The notes under the pieces are model-generated. The model saw only the letters and a program-made list of their open reading frames with translations. It did no database searches and was not told the DNA's origin. The translations under genes and the position numbers were made by a program. Shown here one piece after another: positions 17,063 to 26,007 of a stretch of DNA of 64,000 bases (positions are counted from its first letter, which is position 1; every line of letters begins with the position of its first letter). This DNA is from Carboxylicivirga sp. (GTDB lineage Bacteria; Bacteroidota; Bacteroidia; Bacteroidales; Marinilabiliaceae), in assembly GCA_025210475.1 (NCBI GenBank), contig JAOARW010000035.1, positions 62,001 through 126,000 on the forward strand, read 5' to 3'.

Positions 17063-19393
17063 CTATAATGCTTGCTCTACTTTTTCCTCATCATAAACAA
17101 GATTCCCTTCATTAATCGCTTTTTGGTTGTTCGCTTCAATATTAAGTCGTTGCATGTATTTATCTAGTTGTGCCTTTTGTTTTTCACTCGGTTTAAAGCC
17201 CGGCATATCCGCCCGTGGTGTTGCCAATAAGCGCTTTTTTCCTTTTTTAATGATGGCAAGAGCCTTTTGGTAGTTGGTGCTTGTTGTATCTGTAAAATGC
17301 TTGAGGCAAGGACTTAAATGGGGACGCTCAAAGGCAATTTGTGGTCCCATTTTGCGGTTGTGACTAGCAAGTTCATTAAAATTCACACCTGTTAGTTGAG
17401 TGAGTTCTGATAACTCTTCTGCATCAAGAGGACTCCTGCCAACCGGATTGTCGGGATAGGCCGATTCATAATAAGGGTAGTAAACGCCATTGAGATCCAC
17501 CCAGGTATATAATTTTCGCATTTCGCCTTTTGTAAGTGTGATACCATGATGACCTTCTTCCAGCACTTCGATAATATGGCTGGCGTGTGAACCCCATGAT
17601 TTGGCTTGTTTTATTTCAGCAGGGCCGCCACCAACTGTTCTGATCATGTGCTTAAAATGCAGATCGATATAAGAAGCGTTGAAATACGGATTACGATCCC
17701 CTGCGAGGATAAGAGTGTTACCGGCGCCTTTTCCAAAATCATGACAACGAACACAGTGTTTATCAAATACAGGTTGAAGATTACGCACATAGCTGTATAG
17801 AACAGTATCATTTGCGTGACGCAATTGAGCCGGCTTTCGGCTTAAAGCTAATGGCATTTTTCGGGCAACAGGTGGCACTTTTAATCGGTCTTCGTGGCAA
17901 CCAATACAGCCATTTGTCTCACCTGCTTGTACCATCACCCCGCTGCGCATCGACTGCACCATCTTTTTATCCTTATCCAATAATTGAAAATACATGTAAC
18001 GATTCGATGGCGCTTCAAAATAAACGGAGCCATCTTCTTCAACCGGTACAGTTCCAAGGAGGCGTTTGTTTTCAAAACTGTGCCAGTTAACTCCCGGAGC
18101 CTGTTGCCCCTGACCATTCCAGCCCGATGAGGTATAGGTTCTTTTTTCGGGTGATTCAACCACACGCAGGTATTTTATTTCGCCTTGCTCGATACCTTTC
18201 ATGTGTGTCCCCTCATATACATTCTGCACATAAAAGTAGCCTGAAGACCCATCGTAGCGACGAGCATCAGGTATATCAATTGGTCTGTAGCGTGGTGCCA
18301 ATGGCATGGGATCAAAACATCCTAGTTTTAAATCTTCATACAACAAAGTTTCATTACCATCCATACCCGTTAGGTATAAGCCCATTTTTCGGTTCTTGGT
18401 ATTTTGTCCAACGGATTTGGAGACCAAAAACTGATTTTGTGATATAGGGAAAGGATCTTCGTAGCGTTCATCCAGTTGCATAAAAGTATCCCAATTACCC
18501 TTGCCAATGAGCTCGCGCGCCTGTTCGGGCCAAATTTTAACAACCGATTGCTCGCCATCAACACCAAGTGAACGGTCTATTAGTGCCAGTGCTCCCCACG
18601 GACGATCATGACATGAGCCGAAAATGCAAAGCATCAGATTGCTATTGGGAAGGGGGCGCGGATCGATTATTCCACCCGGCGAGTTCATGTTATTGCCATA
18701 GAAGATGGCATGTTTGGTACCGTCAGGATTAACGGTCCAAAGCCCTTGTGCGTCACCAAAATTGCGATCCACATATTCCCAGCGATCATAGATAATACGG
18801 CCATCGTTCATCAATGCCGAATGACCTTCAAACAAGGTGCTTTTACCCACCTGGATTATGTTTGAACCATCGGCATTCATGCGGTATAAATTGGCCATGA
18901 TGTGACGATTACACATGCAATATTTTGGTTCGCGGGTTGAGCTGAATACAATTTGATCATTGGGGAGATAGAGGGGGTCAATATCAGAAATTCCCCGGGC
19001 AAAAGTCAGCTGTTTGAGTTTGCTGCCGTCGGCATTAATTTCATAAATATGGTAATCATCATCAATGCTTTTCCTGTATGAAAAAATAATTTTGCTACCA
19101 TCGAAGGATACCTCCGGATCGCGCAGTACTCCTGTTTTTGATTCCAATAAGGTGGTGACTTCTTTTGTTTGAGTATTAAGTATTTTTAAGGCAGATCCGG
19201 GCTTAAACTTGTGTGTGTTAATCTCATTAGTTTGAAATAAGGTAGCGGTATTGTGGTGATCCTGGGCGTATTGATGACGAACTATAAACAGAACTTTTTC
19301 GGGAATATCCTGGGCAATGATGATGTGCGAAAAAATCAGTATTAACGCAGGTAGTAGAGTAAATCGTTTTAGCATAAATTCGGGTCTAATCAT
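17063..19393 (-). CDS. HzsA-related, cytochrome c-like secreted protein
   Basis: The 776-residue exported protein has a signal peptide (translation may start at Met1 or Met7). An N-terminal PD40-like propeller region follows (DPEVSFDGSKIIFSYR, DIDPLYLPNDQIVFSSTRE). A middle part resembles the hydrazine-synthase-alpha middle domain seen in many non-anammox bacteria (PVEEDGSVYFEAPSNRYMYFQLLD). Two c-type heme motifs follow, CIGCH near residue 495 and CVRCH near 546, with a later His-rich stretch (HASHIIEVLEEGHHG). The resemblance to HzsA does not imply hydrazine chemistry. A redox or carbohydrate-related extracytoplasmic role is possible. It is convergent with cstA and has no same-strand neighbours. 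Confidence 0.75.
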   Translation of the reverse strand: MIRPEFMLKRFTLLPALILIFSHIIIAQDIPEKVLFIVRHQYAQDHHNTATLFQTNEINTHKFKPGSALKILNTQTKEVTTLLESKTGVLRDPEVSFDGSKIIFSYRKSIDDDYHIYEINADGSKLKQLTFARGISDIDPLYLPNDQIVFSSTREPKYCMCNRHIMANLYRMNADGSNIIQVGKSTLFEGHSALMNDGRIIYDRWEYVDRNFGDAQGLWTVNPDGTKHAIFYGNNMNSPGGIIDPRPLPNSNLMLCIFGSCHDRPWGALALIDRSLGVDGEQSVVKIWPEQARELIGKGNWDTFMQLDERYEDPFPISQNQFLVSKSVGQNTKNRKMGLYLTGMDGNETLLYEDLKLGCFDPMPLAPRYRPIDIPDARRYDGSSGYFYVQNVYEGTHMKGIEQGEIKYLRVVESPEKRTYTSSGWNGQGQQAPGVNWHSFENKRLLGTVPVEEDGSVYFEAPSNRYMYFQLLDKDKKMVQSMRSGVMVQAGETNGCIGCHEDRLKVPPVARKMPLALSRKPAQLRHANDTVLYSYVRNLQPVFDKHCVRCHDFGKGAGNTLILAGDRNPYFNASYIDLHFKHMIRTVGGGPAEIKQAKSWGSHASHIIEVLEEGHHGITLTKGEMRKLYTWVDLNGVYYPYYESAYPDNPVGRSPLDAEELSELTQLTGVNFNELASHNRKMGPQIAFERPHLSPCLKHFTDTTSTNYQKALAIIKKGKKRLLATPRADMPGFKPSEKQKAQLDKYMQRLNIEANNQKAINEGNLVYDEEKVEQAL

Positions 19394-19602
19394 TTTCCGT
19401 TTCTAAAATACTAATTTTCTGATAGCTTGATTAAAATTGAAACTATTTATAAGTATTATAAATTCAATCGCTCTTTGATGTATGCTGTTGCAGGTAGAAT
19501 CGCATTGGGGTTTATTTCAATTGGATTTGTAAAAAGAGTACAAAAAGAATCGCATAATCGCGAACAATTACAATCTTTGCCGGGCACAATTGATTAAACC
19601 TT

Positions 19603-20772
19603 ATGCACAAGAAAAACAGAATTGAAGTTGTAGATGCCTTAAGAGGTTTTGCAATACTGGGAATTATGCTATTGCATAGCATTGAGCATTTTAATTTTTA
19701 TGTCTTTTCATCACCTGATGGTCAACCTTCGTGGCTGACAACCATGGACCAAATGGTTTGGGATTCGTTTTTCTTTATTTTCGGCGGTAAAGGTTATGCG
19801 ATATTCTCGGTTTTGTTTGGTTTTACCTTTAGTTTGATGATGGCCAAACAGGCAAAGGAAGGTAAGGACTTTGACTACCGTTTTCTTTGGCGTTTATTAC
19901 TGCTGGTTGGTTTTGCCATTGTCAATGGTGCTTTTTTTCCTGGCGAAGTGCTCATGCTTTATGCCATTATGGGAATAGTACTTTTTGTTGTTCGTAATTT
20001 TAAGTTGCAACTATTATTGTTTGTAGCAGCATTCTTTTTGCTGCAACCCATTGAGTGGTGGCATTATTTTCGCTATCTGACGGATGCCGGCTTTGAAATG
20101 CCGGGTGGCAATGGTGGTCAATACTGGCGCTTGCTTAAAGAGGGACAAATGGGCGATTCTTTTTGGGGACTTGTTAAGTCAAATACTTTGTATGGTCATA
20201 AGGTGAGTTTGATTTGGGCCTATGAAGTAGGACGACTGGTTCAAACGGCCGGATTGTTTATTTTGGGTTACTGTCTGGGTAAGACGGATAAGTTTCGTGA
20301 TAACTCCGATAATCGAAAGTTTTGGATTCGTACATTAATTGTTTCAACACTTCTATTTGTACCAACTTATTTATTGCGTTTAAATGCCGATCAGCTTTTC
20401 GATAGCAAAGAAAGCATGCGTTTGGTTAGGCCTATCATTGAGATGTATCGCAATTTGGGCTTTACCTTTATGATGATTTCTGGCTTTGTTTTGTTGTTTA
20501 AAACGCCTTTCTTTTACAAGCTGCTATGTGGCTTGAAATATCCGGGACGGATGAGTTTAACGGCCTATGTTATGCAGTCGGTAATTGGTGGTTTTGTGTT
20601 TTATGGATATGGTTTGGGAGTAGGGCCACATGTGCGCCATACCGTAGCATTAGGAATTGGGATCTTATTATTCGCCATACAGTTTTACTTCTGTAAGTTC
20701 TGGATTAGAAGGTATCAGCAGGGACCACTCGAAAAACTGTGGCATAAACTCACCTGGATTAATAGTAAGTAA
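19603..20772 (+). CDS. DUF418-family membrane protein
   Basis: The 389-residue integral membrane protein begins with RIEVVDALRGFAILGIMLLHSIEHF, the shared start of DUF418/YeiB and acyltransferase-like proteins. About ten hydrophobic segments follow. The C-terminus contains LKYPGRMSLTAYVMQSVIGGFVFYGYGLG, the diagnostic DUF418 segment. Members are often linked to membrane acyl or sugar modification, but the function is not established. It stands alone, with weakly promoter-like AATCTTTG about 30 bases upstream. Confidence 0.85.
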   Translation: MHKKNRIEVVDALRGFAILGIMLLHSIEHFNFYVFSSPDGQPSWLTTMDQMVWDSFFFIFGGKGYAIFSVLFGFTFSLMMAKQAKEGKDFDYRFLWRLLLLVGFAIVNGAFFPGEVLMLYAIMGIVLFVVRNFKLQLLLFVAAFFLLQPIEWWHYFRYLTDAGFEMPGGNGGQYWRLLKEGQMGDSFWGLVKSNTLYGHKVSLIWAYEVGRLVQTAGLFILGYCLGKTDKFRDNSDNRKFWIRTLIVSTLLFVPTYLLRLNADQLFDSKESMRLVRPIIEMYRNLGFTFMMISGFVLLFKTPFFYKLLCGLKYPGRMSLTAYVMQSVIGGFVFYGYGLGVGPHVRHTVALGIGILLFAIQFYFCKFWIRRYQQGPLEKLWHKLTWINSK

Positions 20773-20920
20773 ATTAGTGCCTTATCTCTGATACTAGTGT
20801 TTCTTTTGGCAGGATATTTTAAGTAAGCTGTAAATAGTCTTGATACTCATATCTCTGTACCTTTACTATTCAGGTTTGTCTAAGTTTGGTATTTAGTTGT
20901 GATTGATTGATTTTGAGTCT

Positions 20921-20963
20921 TCTACAGATCGTTCTTAAGTTTTTTGTCTGTAGACTAACAGTC
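20921..20963 (+). promoter_or_regulatory. inverted repeats upstream of the diflavin reductase
   Basis: TCTACAGA (20921-20928) pairs with TCTGTAGA (20947-20954) across an 18-base spacer, overlapping a smaller GACTAACAGTC repeat. A TAAGTTTG at 20881-20888 upstream matches the -7 consensus, so these repeats would fall in the 5' leader. Their function is unknown. Confidence 0.35.
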
Positions 20964-21049
20964 TGTTATTAAATAGCCACAAAGAAACCATCTGATTGAA
21001 CTGAACAATTAAAGCATTTAATCCTTCATAAACTATAAGTCAGTTAATA

Positions 21050-22669
21050 ATGAAGGATTTTAAAGATAGTTTATACATTGCTTTTGGGAGCCGAACCGGA
21101 AATGCCAAAGCTGTGGCTGTATTGGCCCACGAATATGCCCAAAGTTTGGGTTATGCTTCACACTTGCAGGATATGCAGGAAATGGATTACAGCGATCTGA
21201 CAATAGTTAAAAATCTATTGGTGGTTGTGAGTACCCATGGTGAAGGAGAACCGCCAGTGCAAGCCGAAGATTTTTACGAATATCTGCACAGTGATGCCAT
21301 CCAAGCCACAAATGCCAATTACGCCGTTTTAGGACTTGGTGATAGCAGTTATCGATACTTTTGCCAAACAGGAGAAGACATTGATAAGCGTTTAGGTGTC
21401 TTAGGAGGTACTCAATTGATGGACAATGTAAAATGTGACATCGATTTTGAAGAACTTGCCAAGCAATGGGTGTTGGATGTAATGGCCGCATTTAAAGATG
21501 TTTTGCCGGTGGTAAATGATCCCCAAAAAGAGGGGTTTACCTTTGAGCTAAAACTGGGTAACGAATCGCATTCTGCCTATAAAGCACAATTATTGGAGAA
21601 GCGTCTTTTAACCTCAGACGATAGTAGTAAAAAGGTATTGCATGTTAGTTTATCCCTTAAAAATTCAGGTATCGATTATCAGCCGGGCGATGCTTTAGGC
21701 GTTTATGGTACCAATTCGCGTGCCCTGGTCGATGAACTTTTATTAAGCCTGGGTTTTGATAAGGCTTATCCGGTAAAGGTGAAGGAGGAAACCCGCTTAT
21801 TAAAGGAACTGCTTATTAATGATTACGAGCTAACCTTAATTACACCGGTGGTGATCAAGAAATATGCTGCCATCGTCGATAATCAAAGTCTGAATGAGTT
21901 AATTGCTGACGATCAAAAACTGGAAAACTATGCTGCAACCAATGATATTCTGGATCTGGTTATGGATTATCCGGGACAGCTAAGTGTTGAAGAGTTTCTG
22001 GGTATTCTGCGATCTTTAAGTCAACGTCTGTATTCGTTGGCATCGAGCTCAAAAGTGGTAGGCGATCAGGCCGATATCACTGTGAAAATTATTGAGAATT
22101 CTCATCAGGATCGGATGCGCAATGGTGTTTGTTCTTCCTTTTTGTGGAACCGTTTGGATGTGGGGGATATGGTACCGGTTACTTTGGAAACCATCGCTAA
22201 GTTTCGATTGCCCGAAACGGATGATAAAGACATAATCATGATCAGTGCAGGAACCGGAATAGCGCCATTCAGAGCCTTCTTACAGGAGCGGGATGCGCAG
22301 CAAAGTAAAGGCAATAACTGGTTGATTTTTGGTGAACGTAACAGCGCATCGGACTATTTGTATCAGGATGAATTGGAAGCCTTTCATTCTAAGGGTATGC
22401 TTCAGAAGTTAAGTACAGTATTTTCACGCGATCAGGAGGAAAAGCGTTACGTTAGTCATTTGATCGAAAAAGAAGGCGAACAAATTATGAAGTGGATCGA
22501 AAAGGATGCCATTCTGTATGTTTGTGGAAGTAAAGATAAGCTGGCAGTATCTGTTCGTGAGAGTTTGCTGAAAGTAATTGCCTGCTATAATAACTGTTCT
22601 GCCGAAGATGCCATGGCTACCTTTGAAGAGTTAAAAGCCAGAAAGCAATATCAGGAAGAAGTGTATTAA
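21050..22669 (+). CDS. CysJ-like NADPH sulfite reductase flavoprotein / diflavin reductase
   Basis: The 539-residue diflavin reductase has a flavodoxin domain at 8-150 (FGSRTGNAK FMN loop, STHGEGEPP, LGLGDSSYRYFC). An FAD-binding ferredoxin-reductase domain follows (about 170-390, with RLYSLASS and NGVCSSFLWN). The NAD(P)H-binding C-terminus contains GTGIAPFRAFLQERDAQ and YVCGSKDKLAVSVR. It passes electrons from NADPH through FAD and FMN to an acceptor, classically the CysI hemoprotein. No CysI or sulfate-assimilation gene is adjacent, so the acceptor is uncertain. A leader with inverted repeats precedes it. Confidence 0.85.
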   Translation: MKDFKDSLYIAFGSRTGNAKAVAVLAHEYAQSLGYASHLQDMQEMDYSDLTIVKNLLVVVSTHGEGEPPVQAEDFYEYLHSDAIQATNANYAVLGLGDSSYRYFCQTGEDIDKRLGVLGGTQLMDNVKCDIDFEELAKQWVLDVMAAFKDVLPVVNDPQKEGFTFELKLGNESHSAYKAQLLEKRLLTSDDSSKKVLHVSLSLKNSGIDYQPGDALGVYGTNSRALVDELLLSLGFDKAYPVKVKEETRLLKELLINDYELTLITPVVIKKYAAIVDNQSLNELIADDQKLENYAATNDILDLVMDYPGQLSVEEFLGILRSLSQRLYSLASSSKVVGDQADITVKIIENSHQDRMRNGVCSSFLWNRLDVGDMVPVTLETIAKFRLPETDDKDIIMISAGTGIAPFRAFLQERDAQQSKGNNWLIFGERNSASDYLYQDELEAFHSKGMLQKLSTVFSRDQEEKRYVSHLIEKEGEQIMKWIEKDAILYVCGSKDKLAVSVRESLLKVIACYNNCSAEDAMATFEELKARKQYQEEVY

Positions 22670-22698
22670 AGGATACGCTTTTGACAGGTAAAAAAAGT

Positions 22699-22728
22699 AT
22701 CGCCCGATTAATTGATTAATCGGGCGAT
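22699..22728. terminator. bidirectional terminator between reductase and KamA genes
   Basis: A 14-bp perfect stem (22699-22712 and 22715-22728, starting ATCGCCCGATTAAT) with a 2-base loop is flanked by A-rich and T-rich runs. It lies between the convergent ends of two genes and can serve both. Confidence 0.85.
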
Positions 22729-22735
22729 TTATATT

Positions 22736-24082
22736 TTATACTTTGGCAAACGTTTCAACCGGTTTAAGCTGATCAATCCACGTGGCATTTTCATCGTAAT
22801 GCATCAGGAAGGGTTTATACGATTGTTTATAATCCCGGTGGCGAATGTATTGTATCTGGAAATATTTCTCACCATTAAGTGGATTTTCAATAATGCCCAT
22901 CACCTGTGCCTTACCTTTGGCTGCCGACATTGAAGGGGCAGTAACCGTTTTAGCCAGACTGGAGGTGACCCGTATGGCATCGGTGTAAATCTGATAGGCT
23001 TTGGCCAGTGGAACCTGGAAATAGCCATAAGGTCCCGTTTCGCGTTCAATAAACATGTAATAAGGCACCATTCCCATGTTAACCTGCTGATCCCACATTT
23101 TAGCCCATATATCGGCCTCCGCATTAATGTGATTTAATAATGGCGATTGTGTTCTGATTTCCGCACCCGTTGCCCGTATGTTATCAATGGCTTCAGCCAC
23201 GGCACTGTTCGACATTTCCTGGTAATGGTTAAAATGCGCCATAATCGACAAATGAATGCCTTTGTCAGTAATGCGTTTAAACAGGTCCAGCATTTCCTTG
23301 GCTTCTTCGTTGTACTGAGGCAAGAAGACAAAAGGCCACCAGGTTAAGGATTTGGTTCCAAAACGTATGGTTTTTAGGTTTTTCAAATCAGCCTTGAAAA
23401 TGGTATCGATGTATTTACTGATGGTGCGAGGGCTCATAATCATCGGATCACCACCGGTAAACAGCAATTCGTGCAGATGCTCGTGTTGCTTAAAATACTC
23501 GCAAACCTGATCAATTTCTTTCATGGAGAACTGAAGATCCAAATCTTTCACAAATTGGGGCCAGCGAAAGCAAAAAGTACAGTTGGCGTGGCAAGTCTGT
23601 CCCTGGGTAGGGAAAAACAAGGCAATATCCCGGTATTTATGCTGAACACCAGGCAGTGGCACACCGTTCAGTTGAGGAATATTGGATTGCTGCTGGGCCG
23701 GATGAGGATTAAGACTTAATCGAATCTCATTGGCAATCTTGGTTATTTCATGAGGCGCCAACCCCGATTGCACTGCCCATTTTGCCTTGTCGTAGTCTGC
23801 TTCGGGCAACATATGACGGTTGGGAAATGTTAAAATGTAACACGGATCGGTTTCGTAATTGCTCCAGTCAATCAAATAATCGATCACATAGTTATTGGCT
23901 TTAAACGGCAATACCTTCGATACAATTTCAATTTCCTGCTTCACCGATTCGGGAAGCATCTTCATATATTCAATCTGTCTGAAATTTTTAACGTTGTAAC
24001 TGATGATTTTCATTCTACAATACTCTATTTGGTCCTTATCTATACCAACATAGGTTTTAATGGAAATGTTTTGATGGCTCAA
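22736..24082 (-). CDS. KamA-family radical SAM protein (lysine 2,3-aminomutase-like)
   Basis: The product is up to 448 residues, from a TTG at 24082; an ATG at 24013 would give 425. The radical SAM cluster motif is CHANCTFC (CxxxCxxC), followed by FRWPQF rather than the usual RHCTRRR. LLFTGGDPMIM binds SAM. SIMAHFNHYQEM and PYYMF match conserved aminomutase strands. The Lys in AAKGKAQV is the probable PLP-binding residue. The family isomerises amino groups of lysine or related amino acids. The altered cluster surroundings suggest a different substrate. It stands alone, divergent from the first sigma-factor gene. Confidence 0.82.
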   Translation of the reverse strand: MSHQNISIKTYVGIDKDQIEYCRMKIISYNVKNFRQIEYMKMLPESVKQEIEIVSKVLPFKANNYVIDYLIDWSNYETDPCYILTFPNRHMLPEADYDKAKWAVQSGLAPHEITKIANEIRLSLNPHPAQQQSNIPQLNGVPLPGVQHKYRDIALFFPTQGQTCHANCTFCFRWPQFVKDLDLQFSMKEIDQVCEYFKQHEHLHELLFTGGDPMIMSPRTISKYIDTIFKADLKNLKTIRFGTKSLTWWPFVFLPQYNEEAKEMLDLFKRITDKGIHLSIMAHFNHYQEMSNSAVAEAIDNIRATGAEIRTQSPLLNHINAEADIWAKMWDQQVNMGMVPYYMFIERETGPYGYFQVPLAKAYQIYTDAIRVTSSLAKTVTAPSMSAAKGKAQVMGIIENPLNGEKYFQIQYIRHRDYKQSYKPFLMHYDENATWIDQLKPVETFAKV

Positions 24083-24129
24083 AATTTAATTCCTTTATCG
24101 TGATTAAACTCATAATTGTAGAGGCACGA

Positions 24130-24137
24130 CAAACGTA
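24130..24137 (-). promoter_or_regulatory. putative -7 box of the KamA-family gene
   Basis: On the minus strand this reads TACGTTTG, matching TAnnTTTG, about 48 bases before the TTG start or 117 before the alternative ATG. The -33 region is not clear. Confidence 0.45.
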
Positions 24138-24234
24138 AGATGTTTTTATTTCCGGGAAAAGATTTGTCATACAATAACAAAATTATTAGCTTTCGTCTCT
24201 CGAATTCTTTACACTTGCAATCAATTTGGGCGTT

Positions 24235-24291
24235 GTTCATTTGAACACGAATGATTTAAATTTTATAATATAGAAATTGAAATATTTCAAT
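24235..24291 (+). promoter_or_regulatory. palindromes at the start of the first ECF sigma gene
   Basis: GTTCA-TT-TGAAC at 24235-24246 is followed by a perfect 16-base palindrome ATTGAAATATTTCAAT at 24276-24291. The second palindrome contains the TTG start codon. Either could be an operator, and the second could form an mRNA hairpin over the start. Confidence 0.4.
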
Positions 24292-24870
24292 CTAAATATT
24301 GATCGTTTAGAAAAGGGAAGTCAGGCCGAGTTTGCTCATATAGTTAACCATTATAGTCAGGATTTATTCACATTTGCCACCGGATTTATTAAAAACAGGG
24401 AACAAGCCGAAGAAATTGTTAGTGATGTTTTCATTAAATTATGGGAATCGCGCTCCCGGTTAATTGAAATAAAAGATTTAAAAAACTATTTATTTATCGC
24501 CGTCAGAAATAGTTGTTTAACTTTTTTGAATCGAAAAAAAAAGAACGAATCAAGTCTGGATACTTTACCTGATTATTACATCGAAAAATATGCTGCCTAT
24601 TCCGAAGAGCATATAAGTTCAGCAATAGTAGATCAGATATATGAAGCCATTGAGTATTTGCCCCCTAAATGCAAGTTGGTGTTTTCAATGGCAAAAATTC
24701 AAGGTTTCAAAAGGAAAGAAATAGCGTCGGTATTGGATATATCTGAAAAGACGGTGGAGTACCATTTAAAAACAGCTGTCGCAAAAATTCTGGATCACAT
24801 TCAGCTAAATAATTCTGGCACATCACCAAATGTTATTAAAGCTTTATCGATCCTATTATCAGTTTGTTAA
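24277..24870 (+). CDS. ECF-type RNA polymerase sigma factor (module 1)
   Basis: The 197-residue sigma-70 family protein has region 2 at about 15-90 (AEFAHIVNHYSQDLFTFATGFI, EEIVSDVFIKLWESR) and a region 4 helix-turn-helix at about 125-185 (LPPKCKLVFSMAKIQGFKRKEIASVLDISEKTVEYHLKTAV). The start appears to be TTG, since region 2 begins soon after and no nearby in-frame ATG precedes it. It heads the sigma-FecR-SusC-SusD module and should direct RNA polymerase to the SusC promoter once released by the adjacent FecR. Confidence 0.93.
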   Translation: MKYFNLNIDRLEKGSQAEFAHIVNHYSQDLFTFATGFIKNREQAEEIVSDVFIKLWESRSRLIEIKDLKNYLFIAVRNSCLTFLNRKKKNESSLDTLPDYYIEKYAAYSEEHISSAIVDQIYEAIEYLPPKCKLVFSMAKIQGFKRKEIASVLDISEKTVEYHLKTAVAKILDHIQLNNSGTSPNVIKALSILLSVC

Positions 24871-24952
24871 GGTTGTATTTTATTTTTTTTAGTTGGGCAC
24901 CTAGGCTTTTTGCATTTGTTATGTAGTCTTTACTATTGAAGACGAAAGTGCA

Positions 24953-25930
24953 ATGGAAAAGAACAATGAATTATATCTACTCATCGTACGTGAACTAACG
25001 GATGAGATTTCAGAGGAGGAAGGTTTAAGCTTAAGTTCAAAATTAAGTGAAGATCCAATACTTAGAAATAAGTACGAGAAGCTGAAGTATTTCTGGAATG
25101 AAGAAGATCGACCAAAGGATACCCAGGCCATTAATAACATTTTTAACCGTGTTATGGGGCATGTTTATGAACAGCAGGAAAGCAAACGTGTACTATTACA
25201 GCCAATGTTAAAAGTAGCAGTTTCTATTCTGTTGATTATTTCCATTTCATTAAGTTATCTTTTAATAAGAGAAAGAAGTGTTGGAGATACTTTACGGTAT
25301 ACCACATCAATTGGTGAAACAAAGGAAGTAAGCTTGCCTGATAAGTCCACCGTAATTCTGAATTCATCTTCAACTTTAATTGTTCCTGAACAGTTTTCGA
25401 AGCAAAACAGGGATGTAGTGCTGATGGGAGAAGCTTTGTTTGAAGTCAGCAAAGATCGGCAGCGACCATTCCGTGTAGAGACATCTCACCTGCAAGTTGA
25501 AGTGTTGGGAACCCGTTTTTATATGAGCTCATACCACGATGAGAAAAACATTAGTACAATTTTAGAGGAAGGAAGCGTCAAGTTAAAGGGCAATTTCAGT
25601 AATCTAAATCAATATGTGATGACACCTGGTCAAAAAGCCATTGTGGATAAAGAAACTATGCACATGAAGGTGATTTCTGATTATCAAATAAAGGACTCGT
25701 GGGACAATGGTTATTTAGTTTTTGAAGAAGAAAAACTGGAACAGATAATTTTAAAATTGGAAAGGAAATTTGGCTTACACTTTATCGTTATCGATCAAGA
25801 GCTGAAGGAGTACACATATACAGGCAAATTTAAAGACGAGTCGGTATTTGAAATTCTCGGATGCCTGGCTATTACTAAACCATTTAAATTCAAACTTAAT
25901 GACAATGTTATAACTATGCAGAAAGAATAA
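24953..25930 (+). CDS. FecR-family anti-sigma factor (module 1)
   Basis: The 325-residue inner-membrane regulator has a cytoplasmic N-terminus that binds sigma and a single membrane span at about 88-105. A FecR domain follows in the periplasm (about 115-220: KEVSLPDKSTVILNSSSTLIVP, ALFEVSKDRQRPFRVET, VEVLGTRFYM). A C-terminal DUF4974-like domain comes last (about 250-325). It should hold the preceding sigma factor and read the state of the SusC STN domain. It lies 82 bases after the sigma gene and 77 before SusC, with a stem-loop in the second gap. Confidence 0.95.
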   Translation: MEKNNELYLLIVRELTDEISEEEGLSLSSKLSEDPILRNKYEKLKYFWNEEDRPKDTQAINNIFNRVMGHVYEQQESKRVLLQPMLKVAVSILLIISISLSYLLIRERSVGDTLRYTTSIGETKEVSLPDKSTVILNSSSTLIVPEQFSKQNRDVVLMGEALFEVSKDRQRPFRVETSHLQVEVLGTRFYMSSYHDEKNISTILEEGSVKLKGNFSNLNQYVMTPGQKAIVDKETMHMKVISDYQIKDSWDNGYLVFEEEKLEQIILKLERKFGLHFIVIDQELKEYTYTGKFKDESVFEILGCLAITKPFKFKLNDNVITMQKE

Positions 25931-25935
25931 AAAAA

Positions 25936-25975
25936 ATGAGGGGTTAAAATGCGACCAACATTACCTGCCCCTCAT
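25936..25975 (+). promoter_or_regulatory. stem-loop in the FecR-SusC gap, module 1
   Basis: ATGAGGGG (25936-25943) pairs perfectly with CCCCTCAT (25968-25975) around a 24-base loop. It sits just after the fecR stop and about 30 bases before the SusC start. There is no T-tract typical of a strong terminator. It may be an attenuator, a processing site or a stabiliser. Confidence 0.5.
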
Positions 25976-26007
25976 CAATATATGTTTTATTAAAACAATT
26001 CAAATTT

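Noticed and set aside
24240..24246. TTTGAAC upstream of the module 1 sigma gene as a further copy of the recurring motif
   Set aside because: The flanking positions do not match the other copies; only the 7-base core and a palindrome are present.
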